IMG/VR virus record: IMGVR_UViG_3300014720_000015
Location: 62,001-126,000 of that record
Length of the DNA: 64,000 bases
From: a virus
Strand: one strand, 5' to 3'
Shown: positions 1 to 9,117 of the stretch, one piece after another
Layout: each line of letters opens with the position of its first letter
How positions within the stretch are numbered: position 1 is the stretch's first letter
The notes under the pieces: model-generated
What the model saw: only the letters and a program-made list of their open reading frames with translations
What the model was told of the DNA's origin: nothing
Database searches by the model: none
Made by a program: the position numbers and the translations under genes

Positions 1-2
1 AA

Positions 3-1628
3 ACCAATTTTGCAAATACATTACCAATGCCAAATCTTTGGTTTCAAATCACAGGAACTGGTGCAACAGCAAGTGATATTGTTGTTGATAGAGATTTACC
101 AAACCTAAGCGGTGACTGTGGTACAACACAGGTAATTGTTTATCCAAGTGGCCAAGTTTGGGATATTTATGGTAGCAATACTGCGCCATATTGGGATAAT
201 GGTACACTAAGTTTTGATAGTTGCTGTGGTGTGTCATGTAGTGATGTGCCTATTTGGAATATGAATAACGTTTGGTGTGAAGACCCTGCTGGTTTTGACT
301 CTGGAACGACTTATGAACACTATTGGGATTTTGGTTCATTTGATTATTTAGGTCAAAAATATCCATATTTCTGGTATGATTGTGAAGAAGACCCAACGTT
401 AAATGATATTCTTTGTGAAGTACCAGGTCAATCAGTTTTAGATACCGTTAGAAAATCCATATCAATACTACATTACACAAATAATACGGTGTCAAATGTT
501 TATGGTGAATTCTTTTATATAGATACAACAAATAATAAAACATTGACATTAGATATGCCAGATATAATGTACCACAGAAGAAATTATTCAACTGGTTCTG
601 GTACAATAATGGGTATGCGTTTCATTGCAAGTGGTGCGACACAATTGGTACCTAATAGTCAAATTGAATATGTTCCTTTGATTGAAGACCCAACTAAAGT
701 ATCTGGTGTACCACAACAAGTCGGTAGAGTATTCCCACAACTTAAAATGGTTGTTATTGATGATGATGAAATTGTTATGGCAATGTCATATAAAGCGAAT
801 AGAAATTGGACATTACCACCATTGGCTGCAAATCTAAAGGCACCAGCATCGTCATCAACTGGCGGTACATTACCTTCAGATAGAACAATGTATATTACAT
901 ATATTTTGGATAATGATTTAAGTGGTGCAACAACAACAGGTATAACAACACCTATAAATTGTCAATATTATACCAAAATGACAAATACAACACCAACATC
1001 TAAAGATGTTGAATTCAGAATATCTGAGGTTGATTTGTTACCTTATATGAGAAAGGTTGAAGACCCATCGTATGACGGTTTAGGTTTCTATGCTAGAAAC
1101 TTTAAAGTATTATGGCAAATTGTTGAGAATCCAGAAGATAGACCATTAACAAACCAATGGAATGTGTATGATTTTACATCAACAGCTATAACAACCAATG
1201 CTGGTGAAACAATTGACCCTGTTGCTTTGGAAAATCAAAATCCAACAACGAACGGTTTCTTGATTGACCAGAACGTTGCGACTGGTAGCACACAATATTT
1301 TAATATAATCAATACGTTGAATCTACCACTGAATTCAAATTCATCTGGATTACAGTTTGGTGATGAAAGATTCTTTTATGGTAATCTTAATACATTCATA
1401 GGTGCAACAATATACAAAACAATATTCAGAGTTACGGTAGATGCCAATCAATTTAATTTTACCAGTAATCCAACTAGAACAACCGACCCTAATCAACCTG
1501 ATATAAGGGTTAGTGAAGTTGGTGTATACGATTCAAACAGGGAATTGGTTGTTGTCGGTAAATTAAGTAAACCAGTCTTATTAACAGACTCAGACGTAAT
1601 AACACTTGAACTTTCAATCGATTTTTAA
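3..1628 (+). CDS. Tail/baseplate structural protein, 5' end outside window
   Basis: The frame is open to the left edge, so the true start lies upstream; the first internal ATG is at 27. About 540 residues are visible, rich in Thr, Asn, Gly and Ser as in phage fibre or baseplate proteins. The last ~40 residues contain the module DIRVSEVGVYDSNRELVVVG, which resembles the next gene's C-terminus and the 'SE-G-x-Y/F-D' block of phage tail-collar fibre proteins. The next gene starts directly after this stop codon, so the two are co-expressed. I infer a virion structural role; the exact T4 counterpart cannot be assigned. Confidence 0.7.
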   Translation, partial: TNFANTLPMPNLWFQITGTGATASDIVVDRDLPNLSGDCGTTQVIVYPSGQVWDIYGSNTAPYWDNGTLSFDSCCGVSCSDVPIWNMNNVWCEDPAGFDSGTTYEHYWDFGSFDYLGQKYPYFWYDCEEDPTLNDILCEVPGQSVLDTVRKSISILHYTNNTVSNVYGEFFYIDTTNNKTLTLDMPDIMYHRRNYSTGSGTIMGMRFIASGATQLVPNSQIEYVPLIEDPTKVSGVPQQVGRVFPQLKMVVIDDDEIVMAMSYKANRNWTLPPLAANLKAPASSSTGGTLPSDRTMYITYILDNDLSGATTTGITTPINCQYYTKMTNTTPTSKDVEFRISEVDLLPYMRKVEDPSYDGLGFYARNFKVLWQIVENPEDRPLTNQWNVYDFTSTAITTNAGETIDPVALENQNPTTNGFLIDQNVATGSTQYFNIINTLNLPLNSNSSGLQFGDERFFYGNLNTFIGATIYKTIFRVTVDANQFNFTSNPTRTTDPNQPDIRVSEVGVYDSNRELVVVGKLSKPVLLTDSDVITLELSIDF

Positions 1629-2825
1629 ATGGGATTCAATAATTCAACAACAGTATTAACCGCTAAATTCACACCTTTGGGTAGACAAAGGTTAATAACT
1701 AGCACTAATAATCTAATCACTAAATTTTCATTAGGTGATTCAGATGCGAATTACAATGCAACACTAACTTTAAGTACAGGTGAAGTACCTGGTTATGGTG
1801 GTGACCTTACCAGTTCAAGCGGTGTGACAAATAACGGTGTTGCACAGAATACTGGGATTAAGAGTAATCTATTTTTATTAGGCTCAAACCCATATAAAAA
1901 TGTTGAAGCCAACTCTTCTAGATTGGTTGTCTCAAATGAAAGTATAGGTACAACAACAGTAACTGGAACCAGCCTTTCACATGATACCATTTATCTATCA
2001 GCTGGAACAACTGACAGTTTAGTGAATTTATATAACACCTTCAATTTACCAATAAGTAATTCTGAGAAACTAAGGTATACTGGAACAACGTTTAATCGTG
2101 GGGGTTGGGCTGACACAGCATTAAGTGGCTTTGCCACAGATAGAATATTGGTGATTGGGGTACCAAACGACCAATACGGTGACTTATTAGATGGTAAATC
2201 AATTAGATTGACAATATCTGGCACAACTGGTGGTACGTATAGTTTATATAGCACTTTCCAAAGAAAAACGACATCAGCCAGCGCTGATGATAATCAATAC
2301 GTTGAAACATCAGAACAAACAACATACTTCAACCCGAACTATGCGTTCATGTTCTCAGACCAAATTAAAAAACCTAACGGTGATGCTTCAAAATCATGGG
2401 CAACTGGTTACGGAACAATTAAACCGTTCTCGGCCAATGGTAAAGAAAGATATAATCTAAGAACTAACTCATCGCTTGGTTACACTGCCGATACAGCCGT
2501 TGGTATTGCATTTTTGGATAAAGGTTTCGTTGTTATAACAGACCCAACAATAGTTAACGATTTTACAGCGTCAAATGCCAGTGCATCCACATGCACGTTT
2601 AATAGTGTAGCCACTGTGGTAAATCAAGAAATAATCTGTATTGCTGGTAAAGGTGAATTTGGAAGTTCAAATAATAGAACGTTCACAAAGGGTGATGTTC
2701 CTAGAGTATCTGAAATCGGTTTATATGATGCGGCAAATAATCTTATTGCCTACGGTAAAACTAACCAACACATAACTAAAACTGTAAATGAACTTAAAGT
2801 ACTTGCTGTAAGAATATCAGTTTAA
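1629..2825 (+). CDS. Tail fibre/baseplate-like structural protein
   Basis: A 398-residue protein whose ATG abuts the stop of the preceding gene. It is Thr/Ser/Asn/Gly rich, without membrane segments. Its N-terminus (TVLTAKFTPLGRQRL) is typical of phage appendage proteins. The C-terminal ~40 residues (PRVSEIGLYDAANNLIAYGK, then a beta-strand end) align with the end of the upstream protein, so the pair shares a C-terminal assembly or attachment domain. The module resembles the tail-collar fibre family. The assignment as structural is inferred from composition and context. Confidence 0.65.
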   Translation: MGFNNSTTVLTAKFTPLGRQRLITSTNNLITKFSLGDSDANYNATLTLSTGEVPGYGGDLTSSSGVTNNGVAQNTGIKSNLFLLGSNPYKNVEANSSRLVVSNESIGTTTVTGTSLSHDTIYLSAGTTDSLVNLYNTFNLPISNSEKLRYTGTTFNRGGWADTALSGFATDRILVIGVPNDQYGDLLDGKSIRLTISGTTGGTYSLYSTFQRKTTSASADDNQYVETSEQTTYFNPNYAFMFSDQIKKPNGDASKSWATGYGTIKPFSANGKERYNLRTNSSLGYTADTAVGIAFLDKGFVVITDPTIVNDFTASNASASTCTFNSVATVVNQEIICIAGKGEFGSSNNRTFTKGDVPRVSEIGLYDAANNLIAYGKTNQHITKTVNELKVLAVRISV

Positions 2826-2872
2826 CTTTACATTAACTTAAACCCCATTATAATTAAAAAAAAAACGATATA

Positions 2873-3517
2873 ATGGAAGAAAGTAATTATGTGCTCGGAT
2901 TAGATATCAGTACCAAAACAATTGGTATCGCACTATTTGAGGATTTAGGTGATAGAGGTGAGTTGAAATTACTACACCATGTAGCACCTAAAGTTAAACC
3001 AACACCAAAGTCAAAACTTCAGGAACTTTGTGATAAAGCAAATATGTTTGAAGATGAATTCTTAAATAAGTATGCCGATATTGGTATTAGTCGAGTTATT
3101 ATTGAAGAACCACTGTTAAGGTCGAATAACGTATATACTGTTTCAACACTATTAAGATTTAATGGTATGATATGTCGTTCTGTTTATGAAACTTTAGGTG
3201 TTGTGCCAGAATTTATCTCATCATACGACTCAAGAGCTTATGGGTTTCCAGAATTATTACAAAAACGTAAGTTTAAGAAAAATGGTGAACCTTTAACCGA
3301 ACAAGCGATTAAAAAAAGTAATCCAGTACTATTCGGTGATTATCCGTATGATGTTGATAAGAAAAGTGTAATTTGGGAAAAAGTGGCTGAATTGGAACCG
3401 AAAGTTGTTTGGCTGTATGATAAAAAACAAATGTTGAAAAAGGAGAACTATGATATGGCTGACGCCTTCTGTTCGGTGAGAGGCTACATGAATAAAACTG
3501 GTAAATGGAAAATATAA
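2873..3517 (+). CDS. RuvC-like Holliday junction resolvase / RNase H-fold nuclease
   Basis: A 214-residue protein with an RNase H fold signature. It starts with GLDISTKTIGIALF (first catalytic Asp near residue 11), has IIEEPLLRSN near residue 77 (Glu after a beta strand), and ends with YDMADAFCSVRGY near residue 195, where the last acidic residues would complete the metal site. This is the layout of RuvC-type resolvases, including phage ones. In this phage it would resolve or debranch recombination intermediates before packaging, the job of T4 gp49. The stop overlaps the thioredoxin start (TAATG), so the genes are translationally coupled. Confidence 0.8.
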   Translation: MEESNYVLGLDISTKTIGIALFEDLGDRGELKLLHHVAPKVKPTPKSKLQELCDKANMFEDEFLNKYADIGISRVIIEEPLLRSNNVYTVSTLLRFNGMICRSVYETLGVVPEFISSYDSRAYGFPELLQKRKFKKNGEPLTEQAIKKSNPVLFGDYPYDVDKKSVIWEKVAELEPKVVWLYDKKQMLKKENYDMADAFCSVRGYMNKTGKWKI

Positions 3518-3834
3518 TGGCAATAGAAATAAAAGACGAAAACTTTGAAGAGTTAGTGTTAAAAAGTGATAAACCTGTAATGGTTGATTTTTTTGCATCA
3601 TGGTGCGGTCCTTGTAAGATACTTGGACCAATTGTCGATGAATTGGCAAAGGATTATGAGGAAACAGCTGTGATTGGTAAAATGAATGTGGAATCCAACG
3701 CACTAACACCGATGAAATATGGTATTAGAAATATACCAACAATTCTATTTTTTAAGGATGGTGAGGTTAAAGACATTCAAGTTGGTATGGTACCTAAAAA
3801 TGTCTTAGCAGCTAAAATCGATTCGTTAATGTAA
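3517..3834 (+). CDS. Thioredoxin
   Basis: A 105-residue thioredoxin with the classic active site FFASWCGPCKILGP (residues ~25-38), a cis-Pro segment RNIPTILFFKDG, and the usual length of the family. The start at 3517 overlaps the previous stop (TAATG); an in-frame ATG at 3505 would add four residues inside the resolvase gene and is less likely. It should supply reducing power, for example to a ribonucleotide reductase, like T4 NrdC, which also lies near recombination genes. Confidence 0.95.
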   Translation: MAIEIKDENFEELVLKSDKPVMVDFFASWCGPCKILGPIVDELAKDYEETAVIGKMNVESNALTPMKYGIRNIPTILFFKDGEVKDIQVGMVPKNVLAAKIDSLM

Positions 3835-3844
3835 TTATTTTTTG

Positions 3845-3852
3845 TATATTTG
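3845..3852 (+). promoter_or_regulatory. Bacteroidota-type -7 promoter element before primase
   Basis: TATATTTG followed by CGTT and then the ATG of the primase gene at 3857. With the start codon 4 nt after the element, the mRNA would begin at or very near the AUG. This fixes the primase start at 3857 and not at the upstream in-frame ATG at 3842. Confidence 0.75.
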
Positions 3853-3856
3853 CGTT

Positions 3857-4813
3857 ATGGTTTATTCCGTTACGCAAATATTAGAGTCAGTGCTTGGCAA
3901 CCCCCGTAAACATAATCACGGGGCTGGTCAGATTGCTTTTGACTGTCCCACTTGTTCTGAAGAAAAGGGTATGCAACAAGGTGATGGTAAGGGTAATCTA
4001 GAGGTAAATTATAAGAAAAACGTTTATAGATGCTGGGCTTGTTCTGGTTACAACAACACACACGGTAACCTATTTAAACTAATTAAAACTTATGGTAGTA
4101 AGAAAGATTTAGAAGACTATAAATTACTATTACCATCACTGGATTTTGATGAGGAAATCGTTACTCATAAAAATGAAGAGGTATTAAAATTACCAGAGGG
4201 TTATAAGAAATTATCAAAATGCACCACCAAAGACTACCTGTATGATAAGGTAATCAATTATCTTAAAAAAAGGGGTGTTACCGATAATATAATAAAACAC
4301 TACGATATTGGATATACCACAGTAGGTAAATACAATAACAGGATTATAATACCATCGTATGATGAATTTGGTGATTTGAATTATTTTGTCACTAGGTCAT
4401 TTGATTCTAAAGTTAAACCAAAATATTTAAATCCTGACGTTGACAAGCAATCTATAATTTTCAATCATGGTAAACTAAATTTTAATAGTACTATTTATTT
4501 GGTAGAAGGTACATTTGACCATATTGTAATACCAAATTCAATACCACTGTTGGGTAAATATGTGTCAGATAAGTTATGGGTTGAACTACAAAAAGCGAAT
4601 GGTTATATCGTAATATTATTAGATTCTGATGCTGTTGAAGACGCTATTAATATTTATAAGAAGTTAAATATTGGTAAGTTATACGGTAGAATTAAAATGA
4701 ATATACCTCCAGATGGACATGACCCAAGTACGATATATCAGAATTTAGGGGCTAAAGGTATAAAAATGTTAATTGAGAATAGCTATATACCTAGTGAGAG
4801 TAGAATCTATTGA
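3857..4813 (+). CDS. DNA primase with zinc finger and Toprim domain
   Basis: A 318-residue primase. The N-terminus holds a CHC2-type zinc-binding domain (FDCPTCSE near residue 27 and YRCWACSG near residue 58). The C-terminal half carries a Toprim domain with YLVEGTFDHI (catalytic Glu) and VILLDSDAVEDA (DxD). It makes RNA primers for phage replication, as T4 gp61 does, though the domain order is that of DnaG. The start is placed 4 nt after a promoter element. Its 3' end overlaps the opposite-strand acetyltransferase gene by 23 nt. Confidence 0.85.
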   Translation: MVYSVTQILESVLGNPRKHNHGAGQIAFDCPTCSEEKGMQQGDGKGNLEVNYKKNVYRCWACSGYNNTHGNLFKLIKTYGSKKDLEDYKLLLPSLDFDEEIVTHKNEEVLKLPEGYKKLSKCTTKDYLYDKVINYLKKRGVTDNIIKHYDIGYTTVGKYNNRIIIPSYDEFGDLNYFVTRSFDSKVKPKYLNPDVDKQSIIFNHGKLNFNSTIYLVEGTFDHIVIPNSIPLLGKYVSDKLWVELQKANGYIVILLDSDAVEDAINIYKKLNIGKLYGRIKMNIPPDGHDPSTIYQNLGAKGIKMLIENSYIPSESRIY

Positions 4814-5456
4814 GATTTTCGTTAAGCGTAGCTTTAATCCTTTTACGACCCTCACTCATAATACCCATATTAGATAATAATTCAACTTTGTTTTCGTCTG
4901 AAACATCTTTAGACATACATAAATCACCCAAATCATTAGAGAAGCACTCAATATTAGGTTCAGTTTTTAATTTTGACCATATTTTAGGTATTTCTTTATC
5001 ATTTTGGCGTCTACTAGGGCTACTATAAAGATGACCATAAATATCGATAAAACGCTTATATAATTTATAACCTAAACCCAAACCACGTAACTTATCACTA
5101 ATAGCTATGTGTGGTTGATATAACTCGTTCTTTGTCTCTTGAATATCAAAGGCAATACCTTTAGTTATACCACTAAAACCGTCTATAATGACTTTAAAGT
5201 TTATTGGTGAAGTTGAATTTAACGGTTCAAAATCAATTTTATCTATTGGTAAATCTCGCAACGATTTTTTATCATCATCAGAAATTTCAATTGGCTGAAC
5301 CATGCTGAATTTAGGTAGTTCCATCTCGTTTAAAGGTTTTCTTTTTTTGATATTAGATATTACAACCTTATCACCATCCCTCTCGACCCCAAACTCTCTA
5401 GGACTTAAGTTACGATAATATTCAACGTAATATTCTACTCTATCAAAATCTTCCAT
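4791..5456 (-). CDS. GNAT-like N-acetyltransferase
   Basis: A 221-residue protein on the minus strand, one of few genes on that strand. The segment PHIAISDKLRGLGLGYKLYK (residues ~115-134) matches GNAT motif A, with R-G-x-G-x-G as the acetyl-CoA pyrophosphate loop. The N-terminal half is not recognised. The substrate is unknown; T4-like phages acetylate host proteins, but that is only analogy. Upstream on the minus strand lies ACTATTTATATTTAA before the ATG, similar to the late-type promoter motif seen elsewhere in the window. Confidence 0.6.
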   Translation of the reverse strand: MEDFDRVEYYVEYYRNLSPREFGVERDGDKVVISNIKKRKPLNEMELPKFSMVQPIEISDDDKKSLRDLPIDKIDFEPLNSTSPINFKVIIDGFSGITKGIAFDIQETKNELYQPHIAISDKLRGLGLGYKLYKRFIDIYGHLYSSPSRRQNDKEIPKIWSKLKTEPNIECFSNDLGDLCMSKDVSDENKVELLSNMGIMSEGRKRIKATLNENLNRFYSH

Positions 5457-5493
5457 TTAAATATAAATAGTTGTAACATTGATTAAGTTATTG

Positions 5494-5501
5494 TATATTT
5501 G
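5494..5501 (+). promoter_or_regulatory. -7 promoter element before exonuclease gene
   Basis: TATATTTG, then TTGC, then the ATG at 5506. The same 8+4 spacing as before the primase gene decides the start in favour of 5506 over the in-frame ATG at 5479, which would lie upstream of the predicted transcription start. Confidence 0.7.
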
Positions 5502-5505
5502 TTGC

Positions 5506-7278
5506 ATGAATATGAATATTAAAATAGATGATAGACCTAAAGTCGATTTGGAACCTGTCAAACACGTATATATACATCGTGACACCAATGTGAAGTATAA
5601 ATCTGTTACAACAGTACTACAGATGGTCGAACCGCATTTTGATAGTCAAGGCGTTGCTGAGGCAATATATAGACAGAAAGATGAAGCCAAAAACCCCAAA
5701 TATATCGGGATGGATGTTGACCAAATATTGGATTATTGGCAAGAACTTAATGATACGGCAAACGAATACGGCACTCATGTTCATGAAACAATTGAAACAT
5801 ACCTTTTAAAACATAAACTTTGGTATCCAGAAGATGAATTACAAAAAAAGGTGATTGAGGGTTATGAGAGTTTAGAGGTTGATGAGGGTATAATGATGTA
5901 TCCAGAACGTATAATGTTTGCCGAAGAATATAACCTTGCTGGTACTGCGGATTTGGTTATTGATATTGATGATACTTTCTTCGATATAGGCGATTGGAAG
6001 GGGTTGGATGTCAATACACCAATATTTACCGATTCTGGCTGGAAGACTATGGGTACCATTACCACATCCGATATGGTATACGACATGGATGGTAATATGG
6101 TAAAGGTTTTGCATACATCTGAAATTAAAAATGTACCCTGTTATGGGATTAACTTTGATAATAACGAATATGTTATAGCTGACGAAGACCATCGATGGTT
6201 AATATCATTCTATAGGAATAAGAAATTTAGAGATGTCGTGATGACTACTAAAGAATTATTTGATTATCTGAATGCGTTAAATGAATCTGGTAAGAAGTGG
6301 AGTCATAAAATACCTAAAGTTAGAATGGCTAAACCTATACTGAATTTTGCGTTGAACCTACCTATTGACCCATATGTTTTAGGAGTATGGTTGGGTGATG
6401 GTCATTCGGTAGATAGTAAGATTACTAATATGCACGATAAAGTATGGGGGGAAATTGAAGATAGAGGTTATGCTTTAGGTGACGATGTTAGTCAGGGCGG
6501 GGCTGGCAAAGCCCAAACTAGAACAGTATTTGGTATGATGTCAAAATTAAGGGAATTGGGTTTACTTAAAAATAAACATATCCCAGATGTATATTTACAT
6601 TCCTCTTACGAACAGAGACTAGATTTATTAAGGGGTTTCATGGACGCGGATGGTTATTACCACCCAAACAGGAAGAGGTTTGTCATGAGTACAACCAGAG
6701 ACTGGCAAGTTGAGGCTTTCACTAAATTAGCGTCTAGTTTAGGTATTAAAATAACTACGATACGATTGACTAAAAAATTAAATGGTAAAGAATTTGAGGT
6801 CACTGACCTAAGTTTCACCACCGAAAATATTAACCCATTCTTAGTCAGAAATCAAACTGAGGTTGAGTACCCAAATAGAAATCATTCGGGGTTCAAGAAT
6901 ATTTTATCGGTTAATAAAGTTGACAGCGTACCAACTAGATGTATAGAAGTAGATAGCCTCACCAGCACCTTCTTATATGGTCACACTTTTTCAGTAACAC
7001 ATAACACAAATAAGGTCTTTAATTTCTGGAACCCATATGGTTTTGAGACGCTGTTAAAACCTTTTGACCACTTACAGAATTGTCAATGGTCGGTTTATAC
7101 ATTACAATTAAGTACATACGCTTATATGTATGAACTTGAGACTGGTAGGAAGTGTAGACATATATGGATTGGGTATTGGGACAAAGAAAAAGAAACTATG
7201 ACAAGAATTCCAATAATGTACCTCAAAACTGAGGCTAAGAAACTATTGGAAATGTATAAATACAAAACAATATTATAA
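5506..7278 (+). CDS. PD-(D/E)XK exonuclease interrupted by an intein
   Basis: A 590-codon gene. The extein parts (165 and 90 residues) join to a ~255-residue PD-(D/E)XK nuclease of the RecB/Cas4-like type: AGTADLVIDIDD gives the Asp of motif II and IGDWK+TNK gives the D-x-K of motif III. The intein of 335 residues sits exactly between the catalytic Lys and the following Thr, so the nuclease should be inactive until splicing. Homologues in T4-like phages of Bacteroidota are usually annotated only as exonuclease; a role in recombination or DNA processing is inferred from neighbours gp46/gp47. Confidence 0.8.
   Translation: MNMNIKIDDRPKVDLEPVKHVYIHRDTNVKYKSVTTVLQMVEPHFDSQGVAEAIYRQKDEAKNPKYIGMDVDQILDYWQELNDTANEYGTHVHETIETYLLKHKLWYPEDELQKKVIEGYESLEVDEGIMMYPERIMFAEEYNLAGTADLVIDIDDTFFDIGDWKGLDVNTPIFTDSGWKTMGTITTSDMVYDMDGNMVKVLHTSEIKNVPCYGINFDNNEYVIADEDHRWLISFYRNKKFRDVVMTTKELFDYLNALNESGKKWSHKIPKVRMAKPILNFALNLPIDPYVLGVWLGDGHSVDSKITNMHDKVWGEIEDRGYALGDDVSQGGAGKAQTRTVFGMMSKLRELGLLKNKHIPDVYLHSSYEQRLDLLRGFMDADGYYHPNRKRFVMSTTRDWQVEAFTKLASSLGIKITTIRLTKKLNGKEFEVTDLSFTTENINPFLVRNQTEVEYPNRNHSGFKNILSVNKVDSVPTRCIEVDSLTSTFLYGHTFSVTHNTNKVFNFWNPYGFETLLKPFDHLQNCQWSVYTLQLSTYAYMYELETGRKCRHIWIGYWDKEKETMTRIPIMYLKTEAKKLLEMYKYKTIL
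6001..7005 (+). other. Class 3 intein with LAGLIDADG endonuclease
   Basis: The intein begins GLDVNTPIFTDSGWKTMG and ends TFSVTHN before Thr+1. Position 1 is Gly, so the class 1 nucleophile is missing. The class 3 'WCT' set is present: Trp in block B (ADEDHRW), Cys in block F (TRCIEVDS) and Thr as the +1 extein residue. A homing endonuclease lies in the middle with two LAGLIDADG-type helices, LGVWLGDGH and LLRGFMDADGY, both keeping the catalytic Asp. So both splicing and homing look intact. Confidence 0.85.
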
Positions 7279-7291
7279 TACTGTGAATGAT

Positions 7292-7855
7292 ATGGAAACA
7301 ATAACGTTAAACTTAAAAAACCGAAATATTTTTTTATCTGAAGAAATTAACCAAGAAAGCGTTAGGGATGTAATTAAAGAAATTATAGAAATAAATGAAC
7401 GTGATGATTACTTAACAAAATATGGCGAATTACACTCGTTTGATTACGTTAGAAAACCAATAAACTTGTATGTCGATTCATTTGGTGGTAGCGCTTATCA
7501 ATGCCTTGGTTTAATAAGTGTCATGGAAAAATCGGTAACACCAATTCACACTATAGTTACTGGTGCAGCAATGAGTGCGGCCTTTATGATTTTAATTAAC
7601 GGACACAAACGTTTTGCTTATAGATTTTCAACACCATTATACCATCAAGTGTCATCTGGTGTTTGGGGTGAGTTAAAATATTTAGAAGACGGGGTTGACG
7701 AAGCACGAAGATTACAAAAATTGATTGAGAAGATGGTATTAGATAAAACACATATTACAAAAGAAAAATTAAAACAAGTCTATACAGAAAAAATCGATTG
7801 GTATATAACACCAAGTGAAGCTTTAAAGCTTAATATAATTGATGAAATAATTTAA
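7292..7855 (+). CDS. ClpP-like serine protease, first copy
   Basis: A ~187-residue ClpP/crotonase-fold protease. Motifs: LYVDSFGGSAYQ (oxyanion strand), TGAAMSAAF with the catalytic Ser, LYHQVSSG with the catalytic His, and DWYITPSEAL with the third triad residue. A GTG at 7283 would add three residues; ATG 7292 is preferred. It differs clearly from the second ClpP-like protein at 27.9 kb. A phage ClpP could process virion proteins or redirect host ClpX-type unfoldases; neither can be decided here. Confidence 0.8.
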   Translation: METITLNLKNRNIFLSEEINQESVRDVIKEIIEINERDDYLTKYGELHSFDYVRKPINLYVDSFGGSAYQCLGLISVMEKSVTPIHTIVTGAAMSAAFMILINGHKRFAYRFSTPLYHQVSSGVWGELKYLEDGVDEARRLQKLIEKMVLDKTHITKEKLKQVYTEKIDWYITPSEALKLNIIDEII

Positions 7856-7861
7856 TATCAT

Positions 7862-8671
7862 ATGGTAAAATATTTAATCCATCTTGCGGACATCCATGTT
7901 AGAACATATCGTTTTCATGACGAATATGAAGAGGTTTTTGAGAATTTATATGAAAAATGTAGAGAACTAACCAAAGACTACGAATATAATGAAGTTAGAA
8001 TCGTAATCGTTGGGGATATCTTACACCAAAAGATAACGATATCAAACGAATCTTTATTGGTTGTTTCCAAGTTCTTTAGGAAACTATCAGAAATAGCACC
8101 ATTAGTTGTTGTTGCTGGTAATCATGATTTATTAGAAAACAATATTGAAAGATTAGATAGTATCACACCAGTAATTGAGTTATTGGATAGCGATAAGATA
8201 AAATATTATAAAGAAAAGAAGTGTTATTTGGATGATAACATTGTTTGGTGTAACTATTCAATCTTTGAACATAATGAAAGACCTGATATTGAATCTGCCA
8301 GAACTGAATATGGTGATGATAAAACTTATGTCGGCTTATTTCATGCTCCAATAATAGGCGCTAAAACGGATTTGGGTTATACGTTTGATAGTGGTACGAG
8401 AGTAGATTTTTTCTCAGGTTGCGATATGGTACTATTAGGTGATATTCATAAACAACAAAAACTTGATTTCGATATACCAGTTGTTTATGTTGGTAGTCTC
8501 GTGCAACAGGACTTTGGCGAATCGGTATCAAACCATGGTTTCTTACTATGGGATATTCAAACTAAAACATATGAAGCCATTGAAGTTGATAACCCATATA
8601 AGTACTATCTATTTGAGGTCAATTCGATTGATGATATCGATAATGACGTTGAAGTTTTAAAAAACGCATAA
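7862..8671 (+). CDS. SbcD/Mre11-like nuclease subunit (T4 gp47-like)
   Basis: A 269-residue metallophosphoesterase. Metal-binding motifs in order: HLADIHV, VIVGDILHQK, VVAGNHDLLEN, LFHAPI and LLGDIHKQQK. This is the Mre11/SbcD arrangement. It is shorter than typical gp47 (about 340 residues), lacking much of the C-terminal cap. The gp46-like ATPase follows two small genes downstream. The pair should form the recombination nuclease that resects DNA ends in T4-like replication. Confidence 0.85.
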   Translation: MVKYLIHLADIHVRTYRFHDEYEEVFENLYEKCRELTKDYEYNEVRIVIVGDILHQKITISNESLLVVSKFFRKLSEIAPLVVVAGNHDLLENNIERLDSITPVIELLDSDKIKYYKEKKCYLDDNIVWCNYSIFEHNERPDIESARTEYGDDKTYVGLFHAPIIGAKTDLGYTFDSGTRVDFFSGCDMVLLGDIHKQQKLDFDIPVVYVGSLVQQDFGESVSNHGFLLWDIQTKTYEAIEVDNPYKYYLFEVNSIDDIDNDVEVLKNA

Positions 8672-8673
8672 AG

Positions 8674-9114
8674 ATGGAACTACCGAAAGACCTTAAAGAC
8701 CAAATTTGGCAGTATTGTATGGCTAACGATATTACTGACATAAACAAATTTATCATAGATTTGGTTAAAAGTGGGTTTACAATAGAAAAATATGGTTATG
8801 ACCCCAACGGCAGTAAGGTAGATACAAAAGTTGTTGAGAAAGAAGTAATCAAAGAGGTTATAAAGGAAGTGGTAAAAGAAGTTCCAGTTGAAAAGATTGT
8901 CAAAGTGTCTGATGATGAGGAAATTAATAAATTATTAAAGGAAATAAGTGACTTAAAAGACAAACATAGTGCCGAATTGTCAGAATATGATAAAACGGTT
9001 AAATCTTTGGAAGAAAAAATAACTGAATTAGAAACAAATAAGAATAAAACAACCCAAACCGACATTTATGGTGAAAGAGTTAAAGGTCGAATGGGTTCAA
9101 ATTTATTAGATTGA
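8674..9114 (+). CDS. Coiled-coil protein between gp47- and gp46-like genes
   Basis: A 146-residue protein of unknown function. Residues ~1-45 look like a small helical, possibly DNA-binding, head. Residues ~55-125 are a charged Val/Lys/Glu repeat region and a coiled coil (repeated VVxKEVxKEVxKEV pattern). It starts 2 nt after the gp47-like stop, so it belongs to the recombination operon. A bridging or scaffold role with gp46/gp47 is only a guess from position. Confidence 0.6.
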   Translation: MELPKDLKDQIWQYCMANDITDINKFIIDLVKSGFTIEKYGYDPNGSKVDTKVVEKEVIKEVIKEVVKEVPVEKIVKVSDDEEINKLLKEISDLKDKHSAELSEYDKTVKSLEEKITELETNKNKTTQTDIYGERVKGRMGSNLLD

Positions 9115-9117
9115 GAT

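Noticed and set aside
8796-9065. 89-codon minus-strand ORF opposite the coiled-coil gene
   Set aside because: Ser/Thr-rich mirror of the Lys/Glu repeats on the + strand; no promoter.
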